DNA of 64,000 bases from Herbiconiux gentiana (GTDB lineage Bacteria; Actinomycetota; Actinomycetes; Actinomycetales; Microbacteriaceae), in assembly GCF_024978135.1 (NCBI RefSeq), contig NZ_JANTEZ010000001.1:124001-188000 (forward strand). The letters are read 5' to 3'. Under the pieces are notes generated by a model that did no database searches, had not been told where the DNA came from, and saw only the letters and a program-made list of their open reading frames with translations. Positions within the stretch are counted from its first letter, which is position 1. The number at the start of each line of letters is the position of its first letter. A program made the translations under genes and the position numbers. This document shows positions 47,811-59,492 of this stretch, piece after piece.

Positions 47811-48775
47811 TGTCCACCCCGTTCAGCTGGCTCGCCGCCCGCGTGACGCTCACCCCCCGCGCCCTGCGCTGGGGCACGACCGCGGCACTCGTCGTGAGCA
47901 TCCTCATCATCGTCACCGGCGGGGTCGTGCGCGTCACCGGCTCGGGCCTCGGCTGCCCCACTTGGCCCACGTGCGACGGCTCGTCGATCGCCACGACTCC
48001 CGAGCTGGGCATCCACGGGTTCATCGAGTTCGCCAACCGGGCCCTCACGGGCGTTCTGATCGTGGCCGTCGGCTGGGCGATCGTCGCGGCGCGGCTGCAG
48101 AAGCCCCGCGTGCGCAGCATGACCCGGCTGGCCTGGTCGCAGTTCTGGCTCGTGGTCGCCAACGCCATCGCCGGCGGCGTCACCGTGCGCACCGACCTCA
48201 ACCCCTGGGTCGTCGCGATGCACTTCGTGATGGCCATGGCGCTGCTCACCACGACCACGCTGACGTGGCACCGTGCGCATCGCGGCCAGTCGGCCGCCGT
48301 CGACTTCCCCCGCACCGTCGGCCCGCTGGCCTGGGTGCTGGTCGCCGTCACGGCCGTGCTGATCGTCGTGGGCACCCTCGTCACCGGAACCGGCCCGCAC
48401 GCCGGAGACTCGGCCGACGTGCCGCGCATGCCCTTCGTCTGGGAGCACGTGACCGTCGCCCACGGCATCCTGGGCACGCTGTCGCTCGTGCTCGGCGTGG
48501 CCGTGCTGGTGCTGGTCTCCCGGGTTCCGGGCGCCACGCTCGCCCGCCGCCGCGCGGCCACCTTCGTCGTCGTGGTGCTGCTCCAGGCCGTGCTCGGCGT
48601 CGCGCAGGCACTGCTCGGGCTGCCCGAGTGGATGGTCGTGCTGCACCTGCTCGGCTCGGCCCTGGTGTGGGTCGGTGCGCTGCGCGTGCTGCTGGACGTG
48701 CATCCGCAGCTCTGGGCCCCACCCGCACCCAGCACGTATACAATGAAAGATCAGGAACCGGCCCTCAAGGCCTAG
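47810..48775 (+). CDS. ctaA: Heme A synthase (COX15/CtaA)
   Basis: A 321-residue membrane protein with about eight helices that oxidises the heme O methyl group to make heme A. The Cys pair is in GLGCPTWPTC after GGVVRVTGSG. Heme-ligand His candidates are in HGFIEFANR, VVAMHFVMA, VAHGILG and VVLHLLGSALVW. Translation is coupled to ctaB by a 1-base overlap. The C-terminal tail is short and charged. ctaB-ctaA next to tkt is common in actinobacteria. Confidence 0.95.
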   Translation: MSTPFSWLAARVTLTPRALRWGTTAALVVSILIIVTGGVVRVTGSGLGCPTWPTCDGSSIATTPELGIHGFIEFANRALTGVLIVAVGWAIVAARLQKPRVRSMTRLAWSQFWLVVANAIAGGVTVRTDLNPWVVAMHFVMAMALLTTTTLTWHRAHRGQSAAVDFPRTVGPLAWVLVAVTAVLIVVGTLVTGTGPHAGDSADVPRMPFVWEHVTVAHGILGTLSLVLGVAVLVLVSRVPGATLARRRAATFVVVVLLQAVLGVAQALLGLPEWMVVLHLLGSALVWVGALRVLLDVHPQLWAPPAPSTYTMKDQEPALKA

Positions 48776-48910
48776 GTTCCGCTCCCGACACACAATCTGC
48801 TCCGAGTCCGCGAATCGACGGGCATTTCGGTGTGACGATGGAATGTCGAAGACCTCTGTCCAGTTGTCCCTAACGGTAGAGGTTGCCAGCTGCAAGGAAT
48901 GGAGTCAGCC

Positions 48911-50329
48911 ATGTCAGACGTATTGATCGACCGGCCAGAACTCGAGAACCTCGGCGTGTACGAATTCGGCTGGTCGGATTCCGACACCGCCGGAGCCACG
49001 GCGACCCGCGGGATCAACGAAGCGGTGGTCGAGAACATCTCGGCCCTGAAGAACGAGCCCGAATGGATGCTCAAGACGCGCCTCAAGGCGTTGCAGATCT
49101 TCGGCCGCAAGCCCATGCCCACCTGGGGCGCCGACCTCTCGGGCATCGACTTCGACAACATCAAGTACTTCGTGCGCTCCACCGAGAAGCAGGCCACCAC
49201 GTGGGACGACCTGCCCGACGACATCAAGAACACCTACGAGAAGCTCGGCATCCCCGAGGCGGAGCGTCAGCGCCTCGTCTCCGGCGTGGCCGCGCAGTAC
49301 GAGTCCGAGGTGGTCTACCACCAGATCCGCGAAGACCTCGAGGCCCAGGGCGTCATCTTCATGGACACCGACACGGCGCTGCGTGAGCACCCCGAGTTCT
49401 TCGACGAGTACTTCGGCTCGGTCATCCCCTCGGGCGACAACAAGTTCGCCGCGCTGAACACGGCCGTCTGGTCGGGCGGCTCGTTCGTCTACGTGCCGAA
49501 GGGTGTGCACGTCGAGATCCCGCTGCAGGCCTACTTCCGCATCAACACCGAGAACATGGGCCAGTTCGAGCGCACGCTGATCATCGCCGACGAAGGCTCC
49601 TACGTGCACTACATCGAGGGCTGCACGGCGCCGATCTACAAGAGCGACTCGCTGCACTCGGCGGTCGTCGAGATCATCGTGAAGAAGAACGCCCGCGTGC
49701 GCTACACGACCATCCAGAACTGGTCGAACAACGTCTACAACCTCGTCACCAAGCGGGCGATCGCCCACGAGGGCGCGACGATGGAGTGGATCGACGGCAA
49801 CATCGGCTCCAAGGTGACGATGAAGTACCCGTCCATCTACCTCGCGGGCGAGCGCGCCAAGGGCGAGACGCTCTCGGTGGCCTTCGCGGGCCCCGGCCAG
49901 CACCAGGACGCCGGCGCGAAGATGATCCACATGGCGCCGTACACCCAGTCGTCGATCGTCTCGAAGTCGATCGCGCGGGGCGGTGGCCGCGCCGGCTACC
50001 GCGGTGAGGTGCGGGTCGACGAGAACGCCCACCACTCGGCCAACACCGTGCGCTGCGACGCGCTGCTGGTCGACACCATCTCCCGCTCCGACACCTACCC
50101 GGCCATCGACATCCGCGTCGACGACGTGCAGCTCGGGCACGAGGCCACGGTCTCGAAGGTCTCCGAGGAGCAGCTGTTCTACCTGATGTCGCGCGGCCTG
50201 CCCGAAGACGAGGCCATGGCCATGATCGTGCGCGGCTTCATCGAGCCGATCGCCCGCGAGCTGCCCATGGAGTACGCCCTCGAGCTGAACAAGCTGATCG
50301 AGATGGGCATGGAGGGCTCGGTCGGATGA
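48911..50329 (+). CDS. sufB: Fe-S cluster assembly protein SufB
   Basis: A 472-residue SufB, scaffold subunit of the SufBC2D complex for [4Fe-4S] building. [59 protein letters not shown] and the key Cys in NTVRCDALL are visible. The ATG at 48911 has AAGGAATGGAG upstream; the ATG at 48899 is too close to the same site. sufR, which often precedes sufB in actinobacteria, is absent. The 48776-48910 leader shows no clear regulator site; a TACAAT hexamer in the ctaA end (48739-48744) is one possible -10. Confidence 0.97.
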   Translation: MSDVLIDRPELENLGVYEFGWSDSDTAGATATRGINEAVVENISALKNEPEWMLKTRLKALQIFGRKPMPTWGADLSGIDFDNIKYFVRSTEKQATTWDDLPDDIKNTYEKLGIPEAERQRLVSGVAAQYESEVVYHQIREDLEAQGVIFMDTDTALREHPEFFDEYFGSVIPSGDNKFAALNTAVWSGGSFVYVPKGVHVEIPLQAYFRINTENMGQFERTLIIADEGSYVHYIEGCTAPIYKSDSLHSAVVEIIVKKNARVRYTTIQNWSNNVYNLVTKRAIAHEGATMEWIDGNIGSKVTMKYPSIYLAGERAKGETLSVAFAGPGQHQDAGAKMIHMAPYTQSSIVSKSIARGGGRAGYRGEVRVDENAHHSANTVRCDALLVDTISRSDTYPAIDIRVDDVQLGHEATVSKVSEEQLFYLMSRGLPEDEAMAMIVRGFIEPIARELPMEYALELNKLIEMGMEGSVG

Positions 50330-50409
50330 CCGTGCCACCCCTCGCTCACCCGGGCACCCTCGCCCACCCGACCACCGGGTCGACCCCGCCGAAAGGAAAC
50401 GCAGGCTAG

Positions 50410-51588
50410 ATGGCCCTCGCTTCACCGTCCCTCGTTCCCGTCCAGACGCGATCGGAGCGCCCGTCGTCGACCGACGTGTCCGATTTCCCCGCCGTCACCG
50501 GCCGGGAGTTCGAGTGGAAGTTCGCGCCCCTCGACCGCATCCGGCACCTGACCGAGGGAGCCCTCGACGGCGGCCCGGTCGCCTTCCAGTACTCCGAGTC
50601 GGCGGGCACCTCCGTCGAGTGGGTCGACCGCGCGACCGCCGTGGTCGGCGTGGCCGGCACTCCGGAGGACCGCGCCTCGGCGAACGCCTGGGGCGCCGTG
50701 GAGAAGGTGCTGACGATCACCGTCTCGTCCGAGGAGGCCGAGGAGCTGCTGGTGCGCCGGGAGCACTTCGACCGCTCGCCGCGGGCGGCGCACGTCGTGA
50801 TCGAGGCCCTGCCGAACAGCAGCGGAACGGTCATCCTGGAGCACCGCGGTGACGCCGAGCTGAGCGAGAACGTCGAGATCGTCGTGGGGGAGGGCGCCCA
50901 GCTCACCGTCGTGACCGTGCAGGAGTGGGCCGACTCGGCCGTGCACCTCTCGAGCCACTTCGCCACCGTCGGCCGCGACGCCAACCTGCGGCACGTGATC
51001 GTGTCGCTCGGCGGCGGTGTCGTGCGGGTGAACCCGTCGATCCACCTCGCGGGCCAGGGCTCGTCGACCGACGCGTTCGGCCTCTACTTCGCCGACGCCG
51101 GCCAGTACCTCGAGCAGCGCCCGTACATCGACCACCAGGCCGCCAACACGCGCAGCCGGGTCAACTACAAGGGCGCGCTGCAGGGCGCGAAGGCCCACAC
51201 CGTCTGGGTGGGCGACGTGCTGATCGGCCCCCACGCCGACGGCACCGACAGCTACGAGCAGAACCGCAACCTGGTGCTGAGCGACGGCACGCGCGCCGAC
51301 AGCATCCCGAACCTCGAGATCGAGACCGGCAACATCGTCGGGGCCGGCCACGCCTCCTCGACCGGGCGCTTCGACGACGAGCAGCTGTTCTACCTGCAGT
51401 CGCGCGGCATCTCCGAGGAGGAGGCGCGTCGCCTCGTCGTGCGCGGTTTCCTCGCCGAGATCATCACGCAGATCGGCTCGCCGGCCCTCGAGGAGCGGCT
51501 GACCGCCGCGGTCGAGGCCGAGCTCGTCGAGGCCGAGGTCGTGCGGGCCGCGGCCGCCGCCCCGACGCTCGACGGTGGTGCCGCATGA
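50410..51588 (+). CDS. sufD: Fe-S cluster assembly protein SufD
   Basis: A 392-residue SufD, partner of SufB in the SufBCD complex. The beta-helix core runs through HVIVSLGGGVVRVNPSIHLA and YIDHQAANTRSRVNYKGAL, and the conserved His lies in GAGHASSTGRFDDEQLFYL. The N-terminal 40 residues are variable. The ATG at 50410 is 80 bases after sufB, with AAAGGAAA upstream. Its stop overlaps the start of the ferredoxin gene. Confidence 0.96.
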   Translation: MALASPSLVPVQTRSERPSSTDVSDFPAVTGREFEWKFAPLDRIRHLTEGALDGGPVAFQYSESAGTSVEWVDRATAVVGVAGTPEDRASANAWGAVEKVLTITVSSEEAEELLVRREHFDRSPRAAHVVIEALPNSSGTVILEHRGDAELSENVEIVVGEGAQLTVVTVQEWADSAVHLSSHFATVGRDANLRHVIVSLGGGVVRVNPSIHLAGQGSSTDAFGLYFADAGQYLEQRPYIDHQAANTRSRVNYKGALQGAKAHTVWVGDVLIGPHADGTDSYEQNRNLVLSDGTRADSIPNLEIETGNIVGAGHASSTGRFDDEQLFYLQSRGISEEEARRLVVRGFLAEIITQIGSPALEERLTAAVEAELVEAEVVRAAAAAPTLDGGAA

Positions 51589-51914
51589 GCTCCGAGAAGG
51601 TCTGCGCCCTCGACGAGGTGCCCGTGAACCAGGCCCTCCGCGTCGTGGTGGGCGGCGTCGCGATCGCCCTGGTGAAGGACTCGGCGGGGGAGTGCCACGC
51701 CATCGGCGACACCTGCACGCACGGCGACATCTCGCTGGCCGAGGGCTTCGTTGAGGACGACACACTCGAATGCTGGGCCCACGGCTCCAAGTTCTCGCTC
51801 GAGACCGGGAAGCCGCTGACGCTGCCCGCCTACGAGCCCGTTCCCGTCTTCGCGATCGAGGTCGTCGACGGGGACATCTACATCGACCCAACCGTGACGA
51901 AAGTGATTGATTAG
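51585..51914 (+). CDS. Rieske-type [2Fe-2S] ferredoxin of the suf operon
   Basis: A 109-residue Rieske protein of the non-heme oxygenase ferredoxin subfamily. Cluster ligands are Cys-His in DTCTHGDISL and Cys-His in LECWAHGSKF, with the usual spacing. In actinobacterial suf operons such a gene normally stands between sufD and sufC; it may be an electron carrier or a cluster acceptor for assembly. The ATG overlaps the sufD stop (ATGA), and sufC starts 2 bases after its end. Confidence 0.93.
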   Translation: MSSEKVCALDEVPVNQALRVVVGGVAIALVKDSAGECHAIGDTCTHGDISLAEGFVEDDTLECWAHGSKFSLETGKPLTLPAYEPVPVFAIEVVDGDIYIDPTVTKVID

Positions 51915-51915
51915 C

Positions 51916-52680
<765 letters not shown>

Positions 52681-52684
52681 CGGT

Positions 52685-53014
52685 ATGGTCACGACACTCG
52701 AACCGAAGCTCTTCGACCAGGTCGAAGAAGCTCTCAAAGACGTGATGGACCCTGAGCTCGGCGTCAACATCGTCGACCTCGGCCTCATCTACGACCTCAA
52801 CTGGGACGACGAGCAGAACGCGCTCGTCATCTCGATGACGCTCACGAGCGCCGGATGCCCGTTGACCGACGTGCTCGAGGAGCAGACCGCCGAGGCGCTC
52901 GACGGCGTCGTGGAGCAGTTCCGCATCAACTGGGTGTGGATGCCGCCGTGGGGCCCCGACAAGATCACCGACGACGGCCGCGACATGATGCGCGCCCTCG
53001 GCTTCTCGATCTGA
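52685..53014 (+). CDS. sufT: SufT-like MIP18/DUF59 Fe-S assembly factor
   Basis: A 109-residue MIP18-family (DUF59) protein of the SufT/PaaD-like type, linked to maturation of Fe-S proteins. Signatures are EALKDVMDPELGVNIVDLGL and LTSAGCPLTDVLEEQ with the conserved Cys, and WMPPWGPDKIT. It starts 4 bases after sufC and ends the operon; a long hairpin follows. sufS and sufU, which often lie between sufC and sufT, are not here. Confidence 0.92.
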   Translation: MVTTLEPKLFDQVEEALKDVMDPELGVNIVDLGLIYDLNWDDEQNALVISMTLTSAGCPLTDVLEEQTAEALDGVVEQFRINWVWMPPWGPDKITDDGRDMMRALGFSI

Positions 53015-53050
53015 CCCTGCCCGGCTCGCCCCCTCGCGTCTAACTCGCAG

Positions 53051-53106
53051 CGAGCCGTCAAAAAACGCCCTTGACCGTCGGTCAGAGGGCGTTTTTTGAC
53101 GGCTCG
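53051..53106. terminator. Very long two-way terminator between sufT and bioY
   Basis: Arms 53051-53071 and 53086-53106 pair over 21 bp (CGAGCCGTCAAAAAACGCCC and its complement), extended by an inner TGACC/GGTCA stem with a 3-nt loop. Runs of A and T inside the arms give a T tract in both directions. Confidence 0.92.
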
Positions 53107-53121
53107 ACAGGAGTGAAGCGG

Positions 53122-53706
53122 TTACTTGCGGGAGGTGAGCTTCCAGGCCAGGGGGATGATGCCCGCGGCGAGCAGCGTCTTGACGATGCCGCCGACGATG
53201 AAGGGGTAGAGGCCCGCCTCGAGGGTCTGCGACAGCGTCAGACCGAGCGAGGCCGCGAGCCAGGGGAGACCGATCGCGAAGGTGATGAGCGTGCCGGCGG
53301 CGAAGGAGGCGACGGCGCCGAGCACGCGGCGGTCGATGCTGCGCTGCGCCAGCCAGCCGGTGAGGCCCGCCGCGACGATGAAGCCGATGATGTAGCCGCC
53401 CGTGGGGCCGGCGACGACGTGCCAGCCCGAGGTCGCCTCGCTGAACCACGGCACCCCCGCGATGCCGAGCACCGCGTAGACCGCGAGCGAGACCATGCCG
53501 CGCAGGGCTCCGAGCGTCGAGCCGACGAGCAGCACCGCGAGGGTCTGGCCGGTGATCGGCACGGGCCAGAGCGGCACGGCGATCTGGGCGAGCAGGCCGG
53601 TGAAGGCCGCTCCGCCGGCGACGAGCATGACATCGGTCAGGATGCTGCGGCTGACCAGGCGGTCGGCGAGCGTGGGGCGGCGCACGGCCGCAGTGAGGGA
53701 GGACAT
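53122..53706 (-). CDS. bioY: Biotin transporter substrate-binding subunit BioY
   Basis: A 194-residue S-component of an ECF-type vitamin transporter with about six membrane helices. BioY hallmarks are PLWPVPITGQTLAVLLVGS, LRGMVSLAVYAVLGIAGVPWF and GPTGGYIIGF. BioM and BioN are not adjacent, so it may work alone or with an energizing module coded elsewhere. The ATG at 53706 has no ribosome site but a -10 hexamer 6 nt upstream, so the mRNA is probably leaderless. Confidence 0.95.
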   Translation of the reverse strand: MSSLTAAVRRPTLADRLVSRSILTDVMLVAGGAAFTGLLAQIAVPLWPVPITGQTLAVLLVGSTLGALRGMVSLAVYAVLGIAGVPWFSEATSGWHVVAGPTGGYIIGFIVAAGLTGWLAQRSIDRRVLGAVASFAAGTLITFAIGLPWLAASLGLTLSQTLEAGLYPFIVGGIVKTLLAAGIIPLAWKLTSRK

Positions 53707-53711
53707 GGAAA

Positions 53712-53718
53712 TATACTA
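53712..53718. promoter_or_regulatory. Overlapping divergent -10 hexamers of bioY and the ABC-F gene
   Basis: The 7 bases TATACTA read as TATACT on the plus strand (53712-53717, toward the ABC-F gene) and as TAGTAT on the minus strand (53718-53713, 6 nt before the bioY ATG). Confidence 0.55.
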
Positions 53719-53775
53719 GAGAGATTCCCCCTCCCCCCGCGTTGTGGCGACGCAACGAAAGAATTGGATATCTCT

Positions 53776-55374
<1,599 letters not shown>

Positions 55375-55380
55375 CCAGGC

Positions 55381-55400
55381 CGCCCGCCGCTCAGCGGGCG
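55381..55400. terminator. Short hairpin between ABC-F gene and SURF1
   Basis: CGCCCGC (55381-55387) and GCGGGCG (55394-55400) form a 7-bp stem with a 6-nt loop just after the ABC-F stop; the SURF1 stop codon lies inside it. There is no T tract. Confidence 0.35.
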
Positions 55401-56239
55401 CGCGACTCAGAATCGAGGATCTCGTCCTCGACGTCGGCGTCGGAGCGCTTCGCCGCGCGGCGACGCTCCCGCTCGGCCGCGCGCTCCTGCTCCTCGGGGT
55501 CGTCCTCGTTCAGTCGACGGAACTCCTGCCGGACGATGTAGCCGAGCCCCACGAAGCCGAGCAGCCCGAAGCAGAACCACTGGAACGTGTACGACAGGTG
55601 GGCGCCCTCGTCGGGCGTCGGCTTCGGCATGGCCTGCGGGCGGGTGGCCGGCGCGGGGTCTTCCGACGCCATCAGACCGTAGGCGCCCGTGTAGGTCGGC
55701 AGGCCGAGCTGATCGGCGATGCGCGGCAGCTCGATCGTGGCGATCTGCCCGGCCACGGCGCCCCGGCCCGCGAGCTCGGGCTCCCCGGCCTTCAGACGGG
55801 CCACCACGGTGACGGTGCCCGTGGGCGCGGCTGGCACGACGTCGGGCACGTCCTGCGTCTGCCCGGTCGGCACCCAGCCGCGGTCGACGACGAAGACCTC
55901 GCCGTTCGCGAGCCGCAGCGGCACGAGCACGTCGAATCCGACGTCACCGCCAAGGGGGCGGTTGCGCACCAGGAGCTGGTCGTCGACGAGGTACTCGCCG
56001 GTCATCGACACGGTCAGCCACTCCTGGGAGGCGTCGTAGGAGTCGAGCGCCGGCAGCACCTCGGTGAGCGGCGTGGGGGAGGCGTCGAAGTTCGTCTCGA
56101 CCCGGTTGATCTCGGCCACCGCCTCGTCGCGGCGCGCGAGCTGCCACATCGCCAGCATCACGCAGACCAGGGCGAACACGACGGTGAGCGCGAGATAGCC
56201 CGCCCAGCGCCGCGAGAGCAGGAAGCGCCACCCGGTCAT
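55391..56239 (-). CDS. SURF1 family cytochrome oxidase assembly protein
   Basis: A 282-residue SURF1 protein, a helper for heme insertion into cytochrome c oxidase. A membrane helix near the N-terminus (about 13-34) and another near residue 228-247 flank an extracytoplasmic domain with EWLTVSMTGEYLVDDQLLVR and VFVVDRGWVPTG. The highly charged 45-residue tail is cytoplasmic. The ATG at 56239 overlaps the stop of the small gene upstream (ATGA). The heme A genes ctaA and ctaB are elsewhere in this window. Confidence 0.92.
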   Translation of the reverse strand: MTGWRFLLSRRWAGYLALTVVFALVCVMLAMWQLARRDEAVAEINRVETNFDASPTPLTEVLPALDSYDASQEWLTVSMTGEYLVDDQLLVRNRPLGGDVGFDVLVPLRLANGEVFVVDRGWVPTGQTQDVPDVVPAAPTGTVTVVARLKAGEPELAGRGAVAGQIATIELPRIADQLGLPTYTGAYGLMASEDPAPATRPQAMPKPTPDEGAHLSYTFQWFCFGLLGFVGLGYIVRQEFRRLNEDDPEEQERAAERERRRAAKRSDADVEDEILDSESRAR

Positions 56240-56442
56240 ACGGGAACCACCTCGAGCGGGAAGTCCCGCGCCGCCAGGAACTCGCGGAGGAACTCCTCGT
56301 GCTCGTCGCAGGCGAGCCAGACCTTCCGCCGATCCTCCGAGTGGATGCGCGGGTTGCGCCATTCGATGCGATGCGACGCCCGAGCGCGGCAGCCCGCCCG
56401 CGAGCACTCCTCGGGGGAGGGCTCGAGGCCGAGCGAGATCAC
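56236..56442 (-). CDS. Small putative zinc-binding protein
   Basis: A 68-residue protein with Cys-x4-Cys (CSRAGC) and Cys-x2-His (CDEH) pairs about 30 residues apart, a likely zinc site. Conserved-looking core: SHRIEWRNPRIHSEDRRKVW. Similar small actinobacterial proteins carry names such as acetone carboxylase, which I regard as unsupported. The GTG at 56442 overlaps the DUF3099 stop, and its own stop overlaps the SURF1 start, so the three genes are translationally chained. Confidence 0.8.
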   Translation of the reverse strand: MISLGLEPSPEECSRAGCRARASHRIEWRNPRIHSEDRRKVWLACDEHEEFLREFLAARDFPLEVVPV

Positions 56443-56726
56443 GACCGGGGCCCGTCTCCGGGAACCGGGCGGTACACCTCGATCGCCGTGGGCTGCTCGT
56501 GACGCTGGATGCTCGAGGTGCCGACGTTGCCGAGCACGACCGCGAAGTAGGGGAGGAGGATGGCACCGGCCGCGCAGACGGCCAGCCACCACCCGTGCAC
56601 GAACAGCATGAGCACGAGGCAGATCACGCGGATCGACATGGTGATCAGGTATTTGACCATGCGGGCGTGCCGCTCGGCATCGGGTGACGGCGGCAGGCTC
56701 GTGAGGGACTGCTGGCTGCTCTTCAT
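56439..56726 (-). CDS. DUF3099 membrane protein
   Basis: A 95-residue protein with two membrane helices (about 24-42 and 44-66). The core MVKYLITMSIRVICLVL, then GWWLAVCAAGAILLPYFAVV, is typical of DUF3099. Function unknown. ATG at 56726 with GAGG 5 nt upstream; TAGGCT (56741-56736, minus strand) is a likely -10, giving a very short leader. It is the first gene of the DUF3099, zinc protein, SURF1 unit. Confidence 0.85.
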   Translation of the reverse strand: MKSSQQSLTSLPPSPDAERHARMVKYLITMSIRVICLVLMLFVHGWWLAVCAAGAILLPYFAVVLGNVGTSSIQRHEQPTAIEVYRPVPGDGPRS

Positions 56727-56840
56727 GGTCACCTCAGCCTACGCTTCCCCAACTGCTTCTAAGCTGGTATCCGGCCGATTGCCCCGTCGGGTTCGCCGAT
56801 CGTCTCCCGCCCCGCCCCATCCCGTGAGGACCAGCTCTCC

Positions 56841-57563
56841 GTGACTTCCGCCAGCACCCCCCGTACCGTCCTCGTCACCGGAGGCAACCGCGGCATCGGC
56901 TATGCCATCGCCGAGGAGTTCGTGGCCCAGGGCCACCGCGTCGCCGTGACCTCGCGCACCGGTGAGGGCGGCCCGGCCGGAGCCCTGACCGTGAAGGGCG
57001 ACGTCACCGACACCGCGTCGATCGACGCCGCCTTCACCGAGGTCGAGAACGAGCTCGGCCCCGTCGAGGTGGTCGTCGCCAACGCCGGCATCACCCGCGA
57101 CATGCTGCTCATGCGCATGGGCGAGGACGACTTCACGAGCGTCGTCGACACGAACCTCACGGGCGCGTTCCGCGTCGTCAAGCGGGCGTCGAAGGGGATG
57201 CTCAAGGCGCGCTTCGGCCGCATCGTGCTGATCTCGAGCGTGGTCGGCCTCTACGGCGGCCCCGGCCAGGCGAACTACAGCGCGTCGAAGGCCGCGCTCG
57301 TCGGTTTCGCCCGCTCGATCTCGCGCGAACTCGGCGCCCGCGGCATCACCGCGAACGTCGTCGCCCCCGGCTTCATCGAGACCGACATGACCGCCGAGCT
57401 GCCCGAGGCGCAGCAGGCCGAGTACAAGAAGTCGATCCCCGCGGGCCGCTACGGCTCGGCGGCCGAGGTCGCGAAGGTCGTCGCCTGGATCTCCTCCGAC
57501 GACGCCGCCTACATCACCGGCGCCGTCGTGCCGGTCGATGGCGGTCTCGGCATGGGGCACTGA
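56841..57563 (+). CDS. fabG: 3-oxoacyl-ACP reductase FabG
   Basis: A 240-residue short-chain dehydrogenase of the FabG/FabG1 type, reducing 3-oxoacyl-ACP with NADPH in fatty acid synthesis. Cofactor motif VTGGNRGIGYAIA, VVANAGITRD with family-typical MLLMRM, catalytic Ser in LISSVVG and Tyr-x3-Lys in NYSASKAAL, and C-terminal ITGAVVPVDGGLGMGH. The GTG at 56841 follows GAGGA. A TAAGCT hexamer at 56760-56765 may be its -10. serB starts 1 base after the stop. Confidence 0.92.
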   Translation: MTSASTPRTVLVTGGNRGIGYAIAEEFVAQGHRVAVTSRTGEGGPAGALTVKGDVTDTASIDAAFTEVENELGPVEVVVANAGITRDMLLMRMGEDDFTSVVDTNLTGAFRVVKRASKGMLKARFGRIVLISSVVGLYGGPGQANYSASKAALVGFARSISRELGARGITANVVAPGFIETDMTAELPEAQQAEYKKSIPAGRYGSAAEVAKVVAWISSDDAAYITGAVVPVDGGLGMGH

Positions 57564-57564
57564 C

Positions 57565-58203
57565 ATGACGCCGCACCTCGTGGTGCTCGACGTCGACTCC
57601 ACGCTGATCGAGAACGAGGTCATTGAGATGCTGGCCGACTGCGCCGGCAAGCACGCCGAGGTGGCGCTCATCACCGAGCGCGCCATGCACGGGGAGCTCG
57701 ACTTCGCCGAGAGCCTGCGCGCCCGGGTGGCACTGCTCGAGGGCCTGAGCACCGACTGCTATCGCGAGATCGGCGAGCAGATCGTCGTCACGGAGGGCGT
57801 GCCGACGATGATCGCCGGGCTGCACGCGCAGGGCAGCCTGGTGGGCGTCGTCTCCGGCGGCTTCCACGAGCTGCTCGACCCGCTGGCCGACGGCCTGGGG
57901 CTCGACCATTGGCGGGCGAACCGCCTGCATTCGGCCGACGGCCGGCTCACGGGTGCCGTCAGCGGCCCGATCGTCGACCCGCAGAGCAAGGCGGATGCGC
58001 TCACCGAGTGGGCCGAGGCCCGCGGCATCCCGCTGGACCGCACGGTCGCCGTGGGCGACGGGGCCAACGACCTCCGCATGATGGAGATCGCCGGCCTCTC
58101 GGTGGCGTTCGACGCCAAGCCCGTCGTGCGGGCGGAGGCCGACCTGATCATGGACCGCCGAGACCTGTCGCAGCTGCTCCCGCTCCTCGGCCTGCGCGGC
58201 TAG
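57565..58203 (+). CDS. serB: Phosphoserine phosphatase
   Basis: A 212-residue HAD phosphatase for the last step of serine synthesis. Motif [19 protein letters not shown] has the two catalytic Asp; motif II is [14 protein letters not shown]; motif III/IV is the Lys in DPQSKADAL and [11 protein letters not shown]. It lacks the N-terminal ACT domain of some SerB proteins. It follows fabG directly. Its TAG stop overlaps the stop of the convergent glgC in a CTAG tetramer, so no terminator fits between them. Confidence 0.93.
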   Translation: MTPHLVVLDVDSTLIENEVIEMLADCAGKHAEVALITERAMHGELDFAESLRARVALLEGLSTDCYREIGEQIVVTEGVPTMIAGLHAQGSLVGVVSGGFHELLDPLADGLGLDHWRANRLHSADGRLTGAVSGPIVDPQSKADALTEWAEARGIPLDRTVAVGDGANDLRMMEIAGLSVAFDAKPVVRAEADLIMDRRDLSQLLPLLGLRG

Positions 58204-59444
58204 GGCAGAACCCGCTCGCCCTTGCCAACCACGGTGATGCCCGAGTCGGTGACCGTGAAGCCCCGCTCGCGGTCGCGCTCGGGGTCGACACCGATCTGTG
58301 CCCCGGCGGTGACCACCACGTTCTTGTCGAGGATCGCGCGCCGCACCACGGCATCGGGCTCGACGTGCACCCGGTCGAACAGCACCGACTGCTGCACGAG
58401 GGCTCCGGAGTCGACCGTGGCCCACGGCCCGACGACGCTGCCCTCGACGCGGGCGCCCGAGATGAGGCAGCCGAGCGAGACGATCGACTCGACCGTGACC
58501 CCGGGGTTGCCCTTGGAGTCGCGCACGAACTTCGCCGGCGGCGAGTTGAGCTGCTGGGTGAAGATCGGCCAGCGCTCGTTGTAGAGGTTGAACACCGGCA
58601 GGGCCGAGATGAGGTCTTGGTGGGCGTCGTAGAACGACTCGATCGTGCCCACGTCGCGCCAGTAGTACCGGTCGCGATCGGTGGAGCCCGGCACCTCGTT
58701 GCGGTTGAGGTCGTAGACCGCCGCGTTCCCGCGCGCCACGAAGTCGGGGATGATGTCGCCGCCCATGTCGTGGCTCGACTCGGGACGCTCGCCGTCGCGG
58801 ATGACGGCGTCGATCAGCTGGTCGGCGTCGAAGACGTAGTTGCCCATCGAGGCGAGCACCTCGTGGGGAGCGTCGTCGAGCCCGACCGGGTTCTTCGGCT
58901 TCTCGAGGAACTCCGCGATGCGGGTGGGGTTCGACGGCTCGGTCTGGATGACGCCGAACTGGTCGGCCAGCTCGATCGGCTGGCGGATGGCGGCGACCGT
59001 GGCGCCGGCGCCCGAGTCGATGTGCGCCTGGATCATCTGGCCGAAGTCCATGCGGTAGACGTGGTCGGCGCCGACCACGACGACGATGTCGGGGTTCTCG
59101 TCGCGGATGAGGTTCAGCGACTGCAGGATGGCGTCGGCCGATCCGCTGAACCAGCGCTTGCCGAGTCGCTGCTGAGCGGGCACCGACGCGATGTACGAGT
59201 TGAGCAGCCCGTCGAGGTGCCAGGTCTGCGAGACGTGGCGGTCGAGCGAGTGCGACTTGTACTGGGTCAGCACGACGATCTGACGGAGGCCGGAGTTCAC
59301 GAGGTTCGACAGGGCGAAGTCGATCAACCGGTAGCCGCCGCCGAAGGGCACGCCGGGCTTGGCCCGGTCGGCGGTGAGGGGCATGAGACGCTTGCCCTCG
59401 CCACCGGCGAGGACGATGCCGAAGATCTTCTTTGATGGTGCCAT
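58200..59444 (-). CDS. glgC: Glucose-1-phosphate adenylyltransferase
   Basis: A 414-residue ADP-glucose pyrophosphorylase. N-terminal [20 protein letters not shown] is the nucleotidyl-transfer motif, with [41 protein letters not shown] and EFLEKPKNP following. The C-terminal part is a left-handed beta-helix. It supplies ADP-glucose for the divergent glgA. On the minus strand a TAGGGT hexamer (59457-59452) ends 7 nt before the ATG at 59444, so a leaderless start is likely. Confidence 0.97.
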   Translation of the reverse strand: MAPSKKIFGIVLAGGEGKRLMPLTADRAKPGVPFGGGYRLIDFALSNLVNSGLRQIVVLTQYKSHSLDRHVSQTWHLDGLLNSYIASVPAQQRLGKRWFSGSADAILQSLNLIRDENPDIVVVVGADHVYRMDFGQMIQAHIDSGAGATVAAIRQPIELADQFGVIQTEPSNPTRIAEFLEKPKNPVGLDDAPHEVLASMGNYVFDADQLIDAVIRDGERPESSHDMGGDIIPDFVARGNAAVYDLNRNEVPGSTDRDRYYWRDVGTIESFYDAHQDLISALPVFNLYNERWPIFTQQLNSPPAKFVRDSKGNPGVTVESIVSLGCLISGARVEGSVVGPWATVDSGALVQQSVLFDRVHVEPDAVVRRAILDKNVVVTAGAQIGVDPERDRERGFTVTDSGITVVGKGERVLP

Positions 59445-59451
59445 GGGACAA

Positions 59452-59457
59452 ACCCTA
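59452..59457 (-). promoter_or_regulatory. -10 hexamer of glgC
   Basis: TAGGGT on the minus strand, 7 nt before the glgC ATG; no Shine-Dalgarno. The glgA -10 lies 24 bases away facing the other way. Confidence 0.5.
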
Positions 59458-59480
59458 CTGAGGTTTCGTCGCAGGCGTAC

Positions 59481-59486
59481 TACGGT
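59481..59486 (+). promoter_or_regulatory. -10 hexamer of glgA
   Basis: TACGGT lies 6 nt before the ATG at 59493, with no Shine-Dalgarno, so a leaderless transcript is expected. Confidence 0.5.
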
Positions 59487-59492
59487 TCGACT